DNA of 64,000 nucleotides, taken from assembly GCF_030936135.1 (NCBI RefSeq), contig NC_082637.1:11297001-11361000 (forward strand), in the 5' to 3' direction. Shown here piece by piece: positions 34,640-51,180 of the stretch (position 1 is the first letter of the stretch; the number at the start of each line of letters is the position of its first letter). The notes below the pieces were generated by a model that was not told the origin of the DNA, made no database searches, and was given only the letters and a program-made list of their open reading frames with translations. This DNA is from Gavia stellata (lineage: Eukaryota; Chordata; Aves; Gaviiformes; Gaviidae). The position numbers and the translations under genes were made by a program.

Positions 34640-37600
34640 TGAAAAGCTCCTCTGTGAGGATGCTCAACTAGCCTGCGGCAGAGATGGCCCCGCAAAGGGA
34701 GGACGTGGGGATGGGTGACACTGCAGGGGAGCAGCCACGCTGGCAGGGAGGGCTGGCATCCCTGCCCATGCCTCCCTATGGGGACAAGTGCGTCCCTTGC
34801 AAGGCGCTGTGGGGCTGGCACTGGGATGGTGTGGTTGCAAACCCATACCCAGCACCTGCCCACAGTCCAGCCCTGGCGCTCTCCCTCTCACCCCAGCTCC
34901 GACCCTTCTGCCCAGCCCTAGGCTTGATCCTGCTCTCCACAGGGGAGACAAGTCCCCTCTCCTGCGGAACAAGTCCCTGCACCAGGCTGTGCTGTTTGGG
35001 TACACCCATGTCCCCGCTTAGGGCAAGGGGGTGCCAGTCCCTGGAGAGCCATGGGGTCTGGCCTCGACTCCTTCCAGGCACCCGCAGGCCGAGGGGAGAG
35101 GACAGGCTGGTGGGGACAGCTACTCACTGGGAGCTGGCTGGAGTGGCCCTGTGAACAGGGTCATTTATCTAATGCCTGCAAGCCTGCTCCTAGATTAGAG
35201 AGCTCTAAAGTGCTCGGCTATTATCTGTCCAGAGGGAGCATCCTCGTCTCATCAGGGCCAGGCTTGGCGAGCCACCAGATGCAGGGACGGGGCGGAAAGA
35301 CCCATGGCTCTGTGACCTGGCTGCTCTGCAGCAACATGCCACCCCGAGGAAGGGCAACCCAGGGTAAGCCCAGGCTGCCACCCTGGGGGAGCACCTTCCT
35401 GCCAACCCTGGACCCGGGGGCATCCCTGCCCCTCAGAGGATGCATTCTTGGCTTCCTCCTGACTGCTCCCATCTCCTTGCTTCCCTCACCCCAGCACCTT
35501 TCCCCCAGCTCCCGTTGGGGCATTTCAGCACCCATCTGCACTGTCCTTTCCCTGCAGCCCCTCCCCAGGTCCTGGCACTTGTCCCCACCAGATTTTCCCC
35601 CTTGTCACAGGTATGAAGGCAGCTCATGGAGGAGTAACATGGGTAAATGGCTGCATGAGGCAGCGTGGTGCTGAGCACCTCACGCTCACTCTCAGGCTCC
35701 CCACAGCCCAGTCTTGTACAGCAAAAAGGGAACAGCCAAGCTGTGACTGCAGGATGGTAGCAGGGAGCAGACAGCAGCATGCAGCCAAGGGCTCACCTGG
35801 AGGTGGACAGGCAAGAGTATGGATGGGCTGGATGCAGGCTGGATCTCCTTCCAGCAGCTGGAGAAGCTGGTGGGGTGCATTGTCCACTCAGGGGTGCACA
35901 TCCAGCAGATCTGGGGCTGCCACGGCTCGGCCCAGCAGCCATGGGGATGCGGTGCTGAGGCAGGACTGCGTCAAACACAGGCAAGGATGAGGAGGGAGCG
36001 GCTCTCAGCCCTGCACCAGCCCAGGACCCTGGGCGGACCTAAAACCGCCCTGGGCAGCCCAGCGTGCTCGTGCCCCAGGAGGGGAGGCTGCGTTGGGCTG
36101 GGGTGGGAGCTCAGCCCAAACATGCAGTTGGGTGAAGTAGAGGTGCCTCCTCCCCAAGGGGCCCAGCGCCTGGCCCTGCTCTGGCTGGGATTTCAGCTGC
36201 CACACGCATACAGACAGACTTCAACTGCAGACTCCTGGGTCCTGCAGAGCTGCAGGGCTGAAGATAGATTTGTCAGGGAAATTCTCCTCCAGGCTTTTGT
36301 GCTGGGGGATTTCTGGGTCCAGGGAAAGCTGCTGGGGAGGGGGCAGAGCCAGCCCTTGCACCCCAACAGTGTGCACAAGGCTGCTCAGTAATTATGCCCT
36401 GCAAGAGCTCTGCACTCCGGCCCCAGCATGGGAGGGAAAAACTCAGAGCAAACAAACACGGTGCCACGGCTGCGAGGCACACAGCCAGCATCCACGGCGT
36501 CTTAACCTACTTCGGGTTTGTCACCGCGCAGCTGCTGACAAGGGCCAAAGGAGGGGCTGCGTCCATGCTGGGCACCGTCTGGCTGCTCCTGCTTGGGGCA
36601 CCCTGGCCACCGAGGTCAGGGGGAGAGCCAGGACCTGCCATCCCCATCTCTGTACCCATCCCCAAGACTGTGGCAGGGTGAACGCAGGGAGCAGGAGCCA
36701 CAGAGCAGCCACCACTCCATTAGCAATTTGCAATGGCATCGGCACTGCAGCCCCATGCACTCACCTTGGGGGGGGACCACTGGTGGGGACAGGAGTGGGA
36801 GAGGGAAGGTGTCAGAGCAGCCCAGGGTGAGGGGCTGTTCCGGGGAACCGGCCCCCCAAGGGAAGCAGGTTGAACCCTTTCGGGCGGGGGTCACAGGGAG
36901 GCAGCCCCTTTCCACCATCAGGCTCAGGCTGCAAGGAGACGGAGGCTGTGGGGACCGATGGCTGAGCTGTCGGTGTGGGAGCGGTGGAGGACAGCTGCAT
37001 TGATGGTGGGGGCTGTAACAGGCAGTGTCAATGAGCTGTCCTCGATGGTGGAAGCGTGATGGACAGCCGTCAGCATCATGCATGGCACCTGCAGTGATGA
37101 CCAGGGATGTGACGGACAGCTGCTGATGAGCCAATGTGAATGTCCAGGGGCAGTGATGGACAGCCATCAGTGGGCATGATGGACAGCTGTCAGTGGATGT
37201 GAAGGACAGCCATCAGCAGGTGGCCTTGGGAGGTGTTGTCTGCAGCCAGCATCAGGAGATGTCCAGCTTGGGTGCTGGTGGAGAGCAGGATCATGTCTGC
37301 AGCTGGCATCAGGTCCATGGGTGGAGTCCCGAGACCCTTCCCCTGCGCGGAGCCCACAGAGCCTGAGGGCATGGGCTGGGGAAGCCAGAGGGAACCAGGC
37401 ATGGTCTCCCTCGCTGACTCCTGCACCACTTGTTCTCAGTGATGGGTGATGCTCTGCCATTCCCTGCCTGCAGTCTTACACAGCAGCCCATCAGGCAGCC
37501 GTTTTTTATCCCATTTAATGCTGATTTCGGCATCATCCTCCCCTCCTGAACCAGCTGCTGTGAGGTGTGCTGATGCCTCTCCGAACCCTCCCCGCAGCGC

Positions 37601-40536
37601 ATCAACACTATTATCTCCATCAGCCAAACTTGTAATCTCCTGAAAAAAAAAATCTCGCTATTTTGACAAGTTCTCTTTTCCATCACCCCCCGCTGACTGG
37701 CAGGAACGCTGGCTCGTTAGGGCCCCCATCGCTGCTGCTCCTGCCTCTTGGCAGCAGCCAAAAGTTTGGGTCCCCCCCATCAAAGAGCAAACCCTTCGCC
37801 CTGCAGCCCCCCAGGTTGCTGCAGCCCCCCAGGGTGCTGGTGGCTTCAGGGCCGGGTGGGAGCCAGGACAAGCCGGGGTGGCACAGTGCAGCGTTCCCAG
37901 GCGGTGGGCTCCAGAAGCAGCCGCAGATGGTGAGCCCACACGCCGCGTCGCTGCAGCAGCCAGTGACCTACACGCGGGCGTCATGCGAGATTTTGGAGGG
38001 GGGGGGGAGCTGACGAAAATGCACATTCCCGCTGCAGCTCAGCTCTCACCTCCGCCCCTGCAGCCCTCCTCCAGCAGCCCGGTGCTGCCAGCTCCGCCAA
38101 GAGATGTCCCAGCCTGTTGCCATCATGGCTGCTCCGACGGGAGCCCAGCCGTGCTGTCGCTTTTCAGAAAGGGGTGTCAGGGCAGGGAACCATGTCTTCC
38201 TTCTCCCCAGGGGGTGAGAGAGCATCCTGTATCCTGCACGGAGCAGAGGCTGCTGGATGCCCCTTGCAGAAATGGGACTGGGCTGCAGCTCTCCTTTGGT
38301 GGGGCACCACCAAAGGGTGAGGTGAGGGAGCTGGTGGGGAGCTGCCATCGCCCAGGCTCAGCCAGCCCCATCCACAGAGCCTTGCTGCAGGGGTGTAGCC
38401 TGGCCATGCTACAGAAGGGACTGCAGAGCACCAGGGCAGATGGCAGCGGGACCCCCAAGCCCCTCGGAAGGGTTGGGGCTCCTCCTCGCCTTTGCTTTTC
38501 CGGGAACTGCTGCACTCAGCCACCGGCCTGCCAGGGCAGGGCTCTCCCCGCAGAGGCACTTAAAGCTTTCGCAGCCTGCCGGCACACTCCTCCTCCACTG
38601 CCCCCCCTTTCCCCAGTCCTCTGGGGCTAGGGTTCATCAGTGAAGATGTTTTCCTCTGGCTCCGTTTAGTTGGCCTCCACTTTCTCCACCCCACATGCAT
38701 CCCAGCACCTTTCCACCTTACTCCTCAGGCCAAATAACACAAAATATGATTCGCCCTAAAGAGAAGCATCCCTGGGGAAGGATGCAGCACAGAGAGGTAC
38801 CCTGCACCAGGGCAGGGCAACCGGAGGCTGCCTGCAAGGCTCCTGCAGCTGATGGAGCGAAGCAAGACAGGACCTGACAGCCACAAGCAGAAAGCAGATA
38901 AATCCTGTCTGCAGCTCAGCTTTGCACATCTCTACCCAGCAGGGAAGGGAGCTGCAGACCAGCTCGGGTTCCAGCGCAAAAGCCAGACACTGCCCTTCCC
39001 AGCCCCCGGCTCTGCTGTGGGTGACATGAGCTGCGGGCAGTCTCAGCTCACTCCTGGCTGAGACATGGGGGAGTGGGAAGGGTCTGTAACAGAGGTACTG
39101 GTATTGTGGGACCAGTGTCAACACCCACAGGTCTAGGGGAGGGATGGTACGAGGCGAGGAGTGACCAGACCACCAGCTCCAGGTCTGCTGGTAGTCACCC
39201 CAGCCTGGACAGGGGCCAGGGACCAGCCTGGCAGCAGTGTGTGGCATAGGCTGGACCAAACCTGCCCTGAATACGGTGCTGGGAGGACCCTCAAGGCTGC
39301 CCTGCCCCAGCTGCTTGCTCCTGGGGAGGCAGGGCACTGCAGGGGCATCGGATGCTGGGTCCAGCACAGGCTTTTTCAGAGATGGAGAAGACCTCAGGGA
39401 TGGTGCTGCCTATCTCCTGGGAGCCAGCAAGCTTCATCCACCAAACAGCCCTTCACCCCACGGCCCCCCACCCCATGCTTGCACATTCTCTGGACGGGAA
39501 AGGTGACATCCCCCAACTGGCACTCACTGCTTTACCAAGGCCTCCTGAGCCCCTCTGCAGACACACGCATCGCTGCACATATGCACACACATCCTCTACT
39601 CCGTGGGGTGGTGGGTCTGCATGGAGCCAGCCAGGCCCTGCCCTGTGGAGGGCAGAGGGGCTGGCGTGGCCAGGATGTCAGGCTGGGATGTGGGGTTCCC
39701 CCTCCAGCAGCATCCCAGGGGCAGGAGCAGCACGGGGGGAGGCTGGGCAGAGCATCCCTCTCCCTTAACCAGGAGAGGACCCGCTGTATCCCACCTGGCT
39801 GAGGGGCAGGGCAGGCCTGCAGCCATCCCCACTGCTCAGGCTCCTCTGCTCTAACCTTCAGCGCTAATCCCAGGCCTGGCTGGACCCCCATCCCAGGAGG
39901 GTGTCGGTGGGCTGAGTGACCATCTCCACCAGGCAAGTGTGGGGCAGCTGGGGATGCGCGTGGTGCAGATACCCCACCTTCAGAAGCTCTGTTTTGGGGC
40001 TGTGCCCTCCTCTCCAGCCCAGCATCCTCTCCCCTGCCCCATCACGTCCCTCACGTCCTCTGTGAGCCCCCAGCCCTGCTGCAGCCCTGCAGCGCGCACC
40101 CAGGTGACATCCAGTCCTGGGGACCAGAGGAACCAAAACCCCTGGTGCTGCATTGCACGGCGCTGTGGGGAGGACAGCCTGCCCGCAATGCTGACTGGCA
40201 GGCAAGGGGTTAAAGAGGTCGCAGGTAGCCTGTGGCCAGGGCTCCGGGTCCAGGGAAGACCCTAGCCAGTGGGCAGGGGAGACCTTCGCTCCTCCACAGC
40301 TGCGTCCCCATCTCTGTAGTCCTTGAGGGTGTCTCGAAGAAAGGCTGTTTGGCCCCGGGGGCCAGAGGAGGCACAGTGAAAGCTTTTACTGGTATCTCCC
40401 AGCCAGCATCAACCCGGTTAAAAAAATGCTTCATGTCTCAGAGAGATGTTTAACACAGCTCAGGCAGCAATTGGTACAGGGACAGCAAACCAGGCTGCAT
40501 CTGCTCAGCCCCAGTCACAAGCTCCCTGCTTCCTCC
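34640..40536. other. Intergenic, GC-rich; no gene recognised
   Basis: Long open frames on both strands with biased composition. A degenerate tandem array of GATGGACAGC-type units occupies about 36990-37230. An AT-richer patch at 35155-35235 is a weak candidate element. Nothing coding is supported. Confidence 0.5.
36990..37230 (+). repeat. Degenerate tandem repeat (GATGGACAGC...CAGT)
   Basis: Irregularly spaced copies of GATGGACAGC(C/T)(A/G)TCAG and relatives over about 240 bp, too diverged to define a fixed unit. Confidence 0.55.
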
Positions 40537-40594
40537 GTGTGTGTGTGCGTGTGTGTGTGTGTGTGTGCGCGCGCGCGCGTGTGTGTGCGCGCGC
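40537..40594 (+). repeat. Alternating GT/GC tract
   Basis: About 58 bp of alternating purine-pyrimidine made of (GT)n, (GC)5 and (GT)n blocks. It is a simple repeat with strong Z-DNA potential. Confidence 0.95.
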
Positions 40595-43030
40595 TAGACA
40601 CAGGCATCCGCTCCCAGCATCTCACTGTCTCCTGCATCCCCCGGCAGTAAGCGCAGGGCTCTGGCTCTCCGGGTACCAGCCTTGCCACTCCATCCCCAGG
40701 CAGGGATTTGCACGCAGGGTGCGGGATGCAGTGAGGACCCGTGGGTGGAGAGGGGGTCGTGGCCAGAGGCAGCGGTGATGGGCATCGTGTGGACAGCTCT
40801 CTAGGGCTCGTGCTCTCCAGACGGACCCTGACCCTGGTAAGTGCCTTTTTTGCCGCTGTTGGCATTTCACCGGGTGCACGGCATGGGCTAGCCACATGTC
40901 GTGACACCCATGGGTGGGTCCTCCTGCTGCCCCCGGGGTCCTGGTCCCGGGGAGGGTGACCGGGGCTCCTGGGATGGGGTGCCTGGGAGCGGGGATGTGG
41001 ATGGGGTGGGTGGGTCATGGCCCAGGCATCGGGGTCCTTATGTGGGTGCTGGGGAGAGGGGCTGGGGAGGGAGACAAGGAGCAGAAGTGGGGAGCTGGGC
41101 GGGAGCCGTGTCTGCTGCAGGGGAAGGGACTCTGCTGTCACGGCATTTTGATCCCCCTCTGGGAGATGGAAATGTGAGACACACCTATAAAATCTGCTAG
41201 GGTGCGGCAGGATGGGCAGCCTGATCCGGCAGGGAGATCAGCCACCGGCTCTGTGTCCCCAGGAGGGGGATACAGCACAGCTGGGGCTCTGGCCGCACCC
41301 CCAGACCTCCTCTCCAGGCTCCTGCAGAAGGTGGGGAGGGTACCATCAGCCACGGCCCCCCCTGCCCTGTGGCAACCAGGTCACCTCGCAGCAGCAGCAG
41401 CCCCAGCAGTGCTACAGTCCCAGCACGTGCCATCTGCCAGGGAGAAGGGACAAGGGGGTGCTGCTGGACCCCGCTGGGCATCCCCAGCCAGCTGAAGGAG
41501 GTGGGTTGTGGGGTTCCGCAAGCAGAGCCTGCCGCCTGCGCTGCTCGGCCCCCCTCGCCCCAGGCAGACAGCAGCAGGCAGGGTGTGCAAGGGCTGTGCC
41601 AGAGCCATGGCAGGTCCTCCCAGCCCTGCTCGGTGCCCTTCAGGCCAAGCCTTGAGACCAGGCTGCCATGGGCCCTGGGGTCCCCAGGGTGCCCTCCCCA
41701 TCGGTGCCCCATCCCTCTGCCCCCAGGGCCCTAAAGCTGCTCCCAGGAAGGCACAGCACTGGGGGTTAAAATCACCAGGAGCCTGGCGAGGGCAGGGGGG
41801 AAGCCTGGCCCATGGGGAGCCCATGGGGACCAGGCAAATCCTTCCCTACCAGTAGGGAGCCAGGGACATGGTCCTGCTCCTGGCACACCCCTGCTGCATC
41901 CCCTTGAGGGTGGGTGCAGGGGGTGCCATGGAACCTGCTCATGATGTGCGTCAGCCCAGGCACCTGCTGGCCCTTGGTTTGCTTGTGGGGCTTTGCACCA
42001 AGGACACACCATGGGGCAGGCAAGCATGGCTGAGTGTGGTCAGGCAGGGAGGCAACGGCCAGCCCTATGGCCCTATGGCTCCACACCCCCAGCTCCCTGT
42101 GCCAGGCACTGCACAGCCCACCCTGCACCCATGGCCCCCAAAACACACCCATCCCGCACCCCCAGCTGCCACAGCCACCACCCCACCACCCACAGCTGCT
42201 GCAACATCCCTGCACCCAAAGCCACCACCCATGCTGTGCCTACAGCCACTGCAACACCCCCAGCTCGCACACCCCCCGCCGAGCCGTAACACCTGCCCTG
42301 CGCTGCCAGCCGCACCGTGGTACATGCACCCCGTAACACATCCACCCCCTAACACACCCACCCTGTGCTGCGCCCCGTCGCATCCATCCTGCGCTCCCAG
42401 CCACAACGTCCCCGCTGCGCTGCGAAACACCCACCCTCACATCACCTGCCACCCTGCACCCACCACCGCCCTCACAGCCAGACCCAGCACCCTGTAACCC
42501 CAGCAAGAGCCACGAGTGCTCCCTGCTCCCGCTGCCATGGGGGAAAGGAGATTTTGGAGCCGTGCAGGGACCAGCGGCTCTGTTTGCATAAGGATGCTCT
42601 GCCCTGCTTCCTCCTCCCGGTGTGCCTCCATGCTGGCCACCAGCTCATCCCACCAGTGCCCCCATCCTCCCCGCCCAAGACGGGCCTTTCCACACGACAG
42701 CTGCACCAGCCTTGCCTCTGTGCCTCAGTTTCCCCATGTAGAGAGCTGTGTGGGGTTGGGAAAGAGGAGTCCATGGCTGCTAAGGGGATGAAGTGCTTTC
42801 TGGCTCAGTGTTTTGCTGCAGGGATGAGGTAGCAAGGAGCAAATCCCCATCAGAGCAGCACAGGGAAAGGGCGCTGCCCAGGGGACAGGGCAGGGGTGCA
42901 GGGGGTCGGGAAGGGACTGGGAAGGTGCCCACCACCCGCTGTGACAGCACCCAGTACCGTCAGGGCTTTGCAAAGCTGGGCATTTGCAGGCAGCTCTGGC
43001 CCATGCCCAGATTTAGCTCCTCCATGGGGG
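40595..43030. other. Intergenic, GC-rich; no gene recognised
   Basis: A C-rich low-complexity stretch at about 42090-42500 (CACCCATGGCC, CACCACCC) resembles a degenerate minisatellite. No exon is supported. Confidence 0.5.
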
Positions 43031-43034
43031 CGAC

Positions 43035-43044
43035 CTAAAAATAG
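43035..43044 (+). promoter_or_regulatory. MEF2-type site / TATA-like box (CTAAAAATAG)
   Basis: A perfect MEF2 consensus, CTA(A/T)4TAG, in GC-rich DNA 2.8 kb upstream of the PHF24 start codon. It could also serve as a TATA-like box: about 50 bases downstream is a splice-donor-like ACCAAG/GTTAGC (cut after 43097). A noncoding first exon at about 43066-43097 is one possibility. Confidence 0.3.
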
Positions 43045-44224
43045 CCCCCGCGTTGGCGCCTGGCAGCAAGGTCGAGGCTCCGGTGCCTCAGACCAAGGTT
43101 AGCTGGCTGGTGGCACCGGGTTCCGATGACTGGGCACCTCGGAGGGTGGCCACAAACAGCAGCAGAGGCACCTCCCACCCGGGGATGCATGGGGATGCAG
43201 GGGCTGCTCGGGTAGCTGGGCTGCTACGGGACAAGGGTGCCTCTGGCCCCCCCTCCCCATGTCCAGGGGTCCCTGGGAGAGTGGGGACCCCCAAGCTTGG
43301 CAGGACCCTGACCCAGGCTCTGTGTGGGGGTGATATCCCACCCCGCACAGCCAATGGGTGAGACAGGGCATGGGGAAAAAGGGGTCCTGGAGAGTGCAGA
43401 GCAGGTTTGGGGTATCTAGAGAGCTTTGGGGCCTGTGGAAAGGCAGCAGGGGCTGGAGGGGGAGTTGGGTGAGGCCATTTAGCCCCTGGACACGCAGGCA
43501 GGGTCCGGCCATGCAGCACTAGCAGGATTGAGGCTGGTGGAGCTGAGAACAGACACAAGCTGTGACAGGAGTGACGGCCTCCAGACTCCAGGCACACAGC
43601 AGCCGCTGGCACCGACTGTGTCAGGAGACACTCGGGGTGATCCTGGGAGAGGACAGGAAACAGGGAGATAGGCTGGAATCCTCCAGAGGCAGCGTGGGGC
43701 AGAGGACACCCACACCACGAACACACATGGGAGCCTCATTCTGGGGGGATTACAGCAGACCCATACACCAGCCACCCCACTGCTGCCCAGGCTGCCCTGC
43801 TGTGTCACAGGGTGGCTGGGGATGGTCCACCCGGAGACCTGCAGCACTGCAGGGAGATGCTGCCAGCGCACTGGGACTCTGGACTACCAGTGCGGCTACT
43901 GGGGGGACTAGTGTGCTGAGAGCTGGGCCCACACCCCTCTGTTGGCTCTTCTCCATGAGCCCAGCCCCTCTGCACCCTCTCCTCCCCGCTTCTACCCAAG
44001 CCTTGGGCAGGATGAGGCCAGGATCTGGCCCATGCTCGGTGATGCAAGGACCTGCAAAGGGGGGGATCTCCCTCTGCTCTCCCCGGCTCACTGGCTTGCA
44101 GGCAGAGCTGCAATGCTGCCCAGCAGCAGAGCCGATCCTGCCCACAGCCGATGGAATCCTAAACCTCCCGGGGCAGGGGGTGACAGCACGGCAAGGAGGC
44201 AGAGACACCCAGGCATCTTCCCCT

Positions 44225-44900
44225 CTGCCGGCACAGCCGCAGGGATGCTGTTGCTGTGGTTTGGACACGTGCCTCCAGCACTTCTCCGCTCCCACCTTTG
44301 CGAAGCCCCAAGAGCTGCAGCGTGCCGAGTACCAGCCCCGAGCCGGGCATGGAGGTCAACGGGTGCAAATACCCCCGTCCGCACGTGCCCGCCACCGAGA
44401 CCCCCACATGCGGGATGAGACCTACGTGTGTCGCAGACCTGCCTCCGTGCGTGGGAATCTGCACGCAGATGGTCCCGCGGTGGTGGGGGGAGGCTGGGAA
44501 ATCACATGCGTGTGCGCGCGGCGGTGTTTGGGTTTGCACGCCTGCGCCAGCGCGTGAACAAAGCCCACGTGGCTGAGGGTCGTGGGGTGAGAGCGTGGTG
44601 CCGGGCATCTGCGGGTGTAGGGACAAGCGAAGGGCACCGAGCTGCCGCCTGCCAGCACGCTCTGCTCGGCGCTGCTGATGTGGGGCAGCTGTAATTACCC
44701 TGCCCAGGCTCCCTGCCACAGCAGTGCCCGCAGCGCCGTGTCCTCCCACAGCCACGAGATCCCAGCGTGTGTGCACGTGCTGCTAATTATCCCGCTACCT
44801 GGGGACTTCCCTGCTGAGGCTGGCAGGGCGAGAGATGGCTGCTCCGGTGTCTTCCCGCTTGCGCAGGCAGCAAGTGCTGCCTGCTGGTCCCTGGGCACCA
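44225..44900 (+). promoter_or_regulatory. CpG-rich patch with four CACGTG boxes, candidate PHF24 promoter
   Basis: CpG dinucleotides are much denser than in the flanks. Four palindromic CACGTG E-boxes start at 44266, 44382, 44566 and 44774. The patch ends about 1 kb before the first coding exon of PHF24, whose 5' UTR exon must lie upstream. That makes it the best promoter candidate visible. Confidence 0.4.
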
Positions 44901-45837
44901 GCTGGGAGTGCCTCTTGGCCGCAGCATCTTCCATAACGCAGCCCCAGCAGGGCACGGGGACAGTGCCAGGACCCACGCAGGGTGATGCTGTGCCCCACGC
45001 CGCTGGAGACCAAATCCTGCTTCTCCCCGACTTCAGCCCACCCCCAATGAGACAGAGCCCAACCTGCTGTTGCTGCTGCCATTGCCCTCCCCGTTTTACC
45101 CTAAGATGGTCTTCCCTTGGTCCTGCAGCCAAACCCCCTTCTTGGAACCCATGCGCCCCAGACCCGTGCACTGCTCCCCTTCCCTCCTGTACCCTCACAG
45201 CCCTCCCATGGCTGGCCCAGCCTCTCCTCATGGCTCCTTGCAGGATGCAGGATGCCCAGCAATCAGGGCAGCAGCACACACACATACCCATGAGCATGTG
45301 AGCCCAAGAGAGACTAGGGGGTGAAGAGAAATTTCGGGAAGGTAAGAGACCCAGCACCAGCTCTGGTATGCCCTAGCCCTGGGCAGAGCTGCAGAGAGGA
45401 CACCTCTCACCCTTGGCTGGCCAAAGAAGCTTTCTCCAAGGCAGAAAGGAGATGCACACAAGGGTTACAGCTGGTCCCAATCCCTCTGGGATTTACTGGT
45501 CTGGTTTGGGAAGGGCCTGGATGTGTTTCTTATTAAGCTGGAGTCTACAGAGCAAGGATGGGAGTGGCAGGGTGCCCCCAAGCCAGCTCCCTGCTTGCTG
45601 TCCCACTCCCCCACCAGCACTCAGACCCTCCATGGCCAGATCTCCACATGGCTTCGGGTCCGTCTCACCATGGCCGCCATGGATGACCCTAGCACTGGCT
45701 TGCCAAGGAGGCCCCATTTCTCCCTGCCCTGAGCTGCTCCCCACGCAGCTGGGGGAAGCCACTGGAACACCTTTTTGGGGCCAGGGACATGGTTCAGGGC
45801 TGCAGAGCAGCACTGCACCCTGAGGCCTTGGCACTGA

Positions 45838-49384
<3,547 letters not shown>

Positions 49385-49620
49385 CCCCCAGCGACGCCAT
49401 CTTGGGCGGCGAGGCCTCTCCCGCCATGGAGACCCGCCCCGCCCTCCCCTGTGGGCGGAGCCGGCCGCCGATTGGCTGGCGGGGAAGCAGCCGTGCTGCC
49501 CTCTCCCCCTGCCTCCGCTTCGGATTGGCTGTGAAGAGGATGGGTGCTGGGCTCTGATTGGCTGAGGGAATGGGTCTGGCTCTGGGGTCGCTGATTGGTG
49601 GGGGGAAGTGGGGAGGGACA
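49385..49620 (+). other. PHF24 3' UTR, CpG-rich, with repeated GATTGGC boxes
   Basis: Four GATTGGC/GATTGG motifs (inverted CCAAT boxes) occur at about 49470, 49524, 49556 and 49592 in a CpG-rich setting. Repeated inverted CCAAT boxes are typical of promoters, so this could drive an antisense or downstream transcript as well as being 3' UTR. Confidence 0.45.
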
Positions 49621-49657
49621 GGGAGTGGCCCCACTGCCCCCGCACCCCACAGGGCCC

Positions 49658-50450
49658 ACTGCGGGGAGGGGTCCCATGCCTGGGGATGCCATGGGGCACA
49701 GGGGTGCCCCCACAGACCTCCCTGTGGGGGGGGGGGGTGTCCCATGCCTGGGGATGCCGTGGGGCACAGGGGGTGCCCCCACAGACACCACTGCGGGGGG
49801 GGGGGGGGGTCCATGCCTGGGGATGCCGTGGGGCACAGGGGTGCCCCCACAGACGTCACTGTAGCGGGGGGTGGGGGGTCCCATGCCTGGGGATACCGTG
49901 GGGCACAGGGGTGCCCCCCACAGAACCCACTGTTGGGGAGGGGGTTCCATGCCTGGGGATGCCTTGGGGCACAGGGGTGCCCCCCACAGAACCCACTGTA
50001 GGGGGGGGTCCCATGCCTGGGGATGCCATGGGGCACAGGGGTGCCCCCCACAGAACCCACTGTAAGGGGGGGTCCCATGCCTGGGGATATCGTGGGGCAC
50101 AGGGGTGCCCCCACAGACGTCACTGTAGCGGGGGGTGGGGCGTCCCATGCTTGGGGATACTGTGGGGCACAGGGGTGCCCCACACAGAACCCACTGTTGG
50201 GGAGGGGGTCCCATGCCTGGGGATGCCATGGAGCACAGGGGGTGCCCCCCACAGACCCCACTGTACAGGGGAGTTCAGTGCCCGGGGATGCCATGGGGCA
50301 CAGGGAGTGCCCCCCCAGACCTCACTGTAGGGGGGCATTCAGTGCCTGGGGTCACCACAGGGCACAAGGGGTGCCCCCCCAGGACCCGCTGCAGCGAGGG
50401 GTCCAGTGCCCAGGGACGCCATGGGGCACAGGGGACAGGGAACCTGTTTC
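49658..50450 (+). repeat. G-rich minisatellite, ~66-bp unit, about 12 copies
   Basis: Each unit contains ATGCCTGGGGAT, GGGGCACAGG and TGCCCCC(C)ACAGA. Units are marked near 49679, 49745, 49815, 49883, 49951, 50012, 50081, 50149, 50215, 50280, 50344 and 50407. The last three are more diverged. Runs of G12 (49726-49737) and G15 (49795-49809) separate early units. Open frames across it are artefacts of the repeat. Confidence 0.95.
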
Positions 50451-51180
50451 CCCCATGATCCCCAGCCCCACAGCACCCCCTCACCTGCCAGCACCTGGAG
50501 GCACAGGGGACCCGTCCCCAGGGACCCGCAGACAGAGCGCGGTCTGATCCCAGGGGGAAGTGGGGCTTGCTCTGGTCCTGGAGCTGGGTCTGGGTAGCTA
50601 TGGGGTGAAAGCGGAGCCCAGAGCAGCCGTGCGTCCCCAGCCTCCTGCAGCGCCATGGGGCAGCACAGCTGAGCTTCTGCGTGCCACCAGCAGCAGCACC
50701 CGGGGGTCTGCAGCAAGCACTGGGTCAGCTCACCGGCATGGTGAATCCTCAGGGGGAGGACATGGCTGACCCCCGCCTGTCTTCATTCACATCCCTTCCC
50801 GGCTCCAACAGGGGCTGGAGCCCAGTAGGTCCGTCCTTGCACTGTGTCTGGGAGAGTGTTTCACAGCACGGCTCGTCCCTGCCCTGCTGGGGACCAACCA
50901 TTTAATGCCAACAGTGACGGTGTGGGAAAGAGCACTGGGACCAGAAAGCACCTGAAGGGCAGGCGTGCAAGCTCGGATGTACAGGAGTGCTCCCCTGCAT
51001 CCCTTGTCCCCTCCTGTCCCCCTGGTCCCATAGGATGCTCTCCCCCTGCTCAGCATTCTGGTCCCACACCAGCCCCGCTTGCTCCCACTCCCTCCCCAGC
51101 ACGGCAAGCAGGCATCACCACCTCGCTGGGGGCATTAGTGTTCGGGGCGAGGAGGAGGAGGCAGAGCCCAGAGCCCGCTG

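Noticed and set aside
49608-50330. 240-codon open frame with repeated HAWGCHGAQG-like peptide
   Set aside because: Pure product of the ~66-bp minisatellite; the same repeat is also open on the minus strand.
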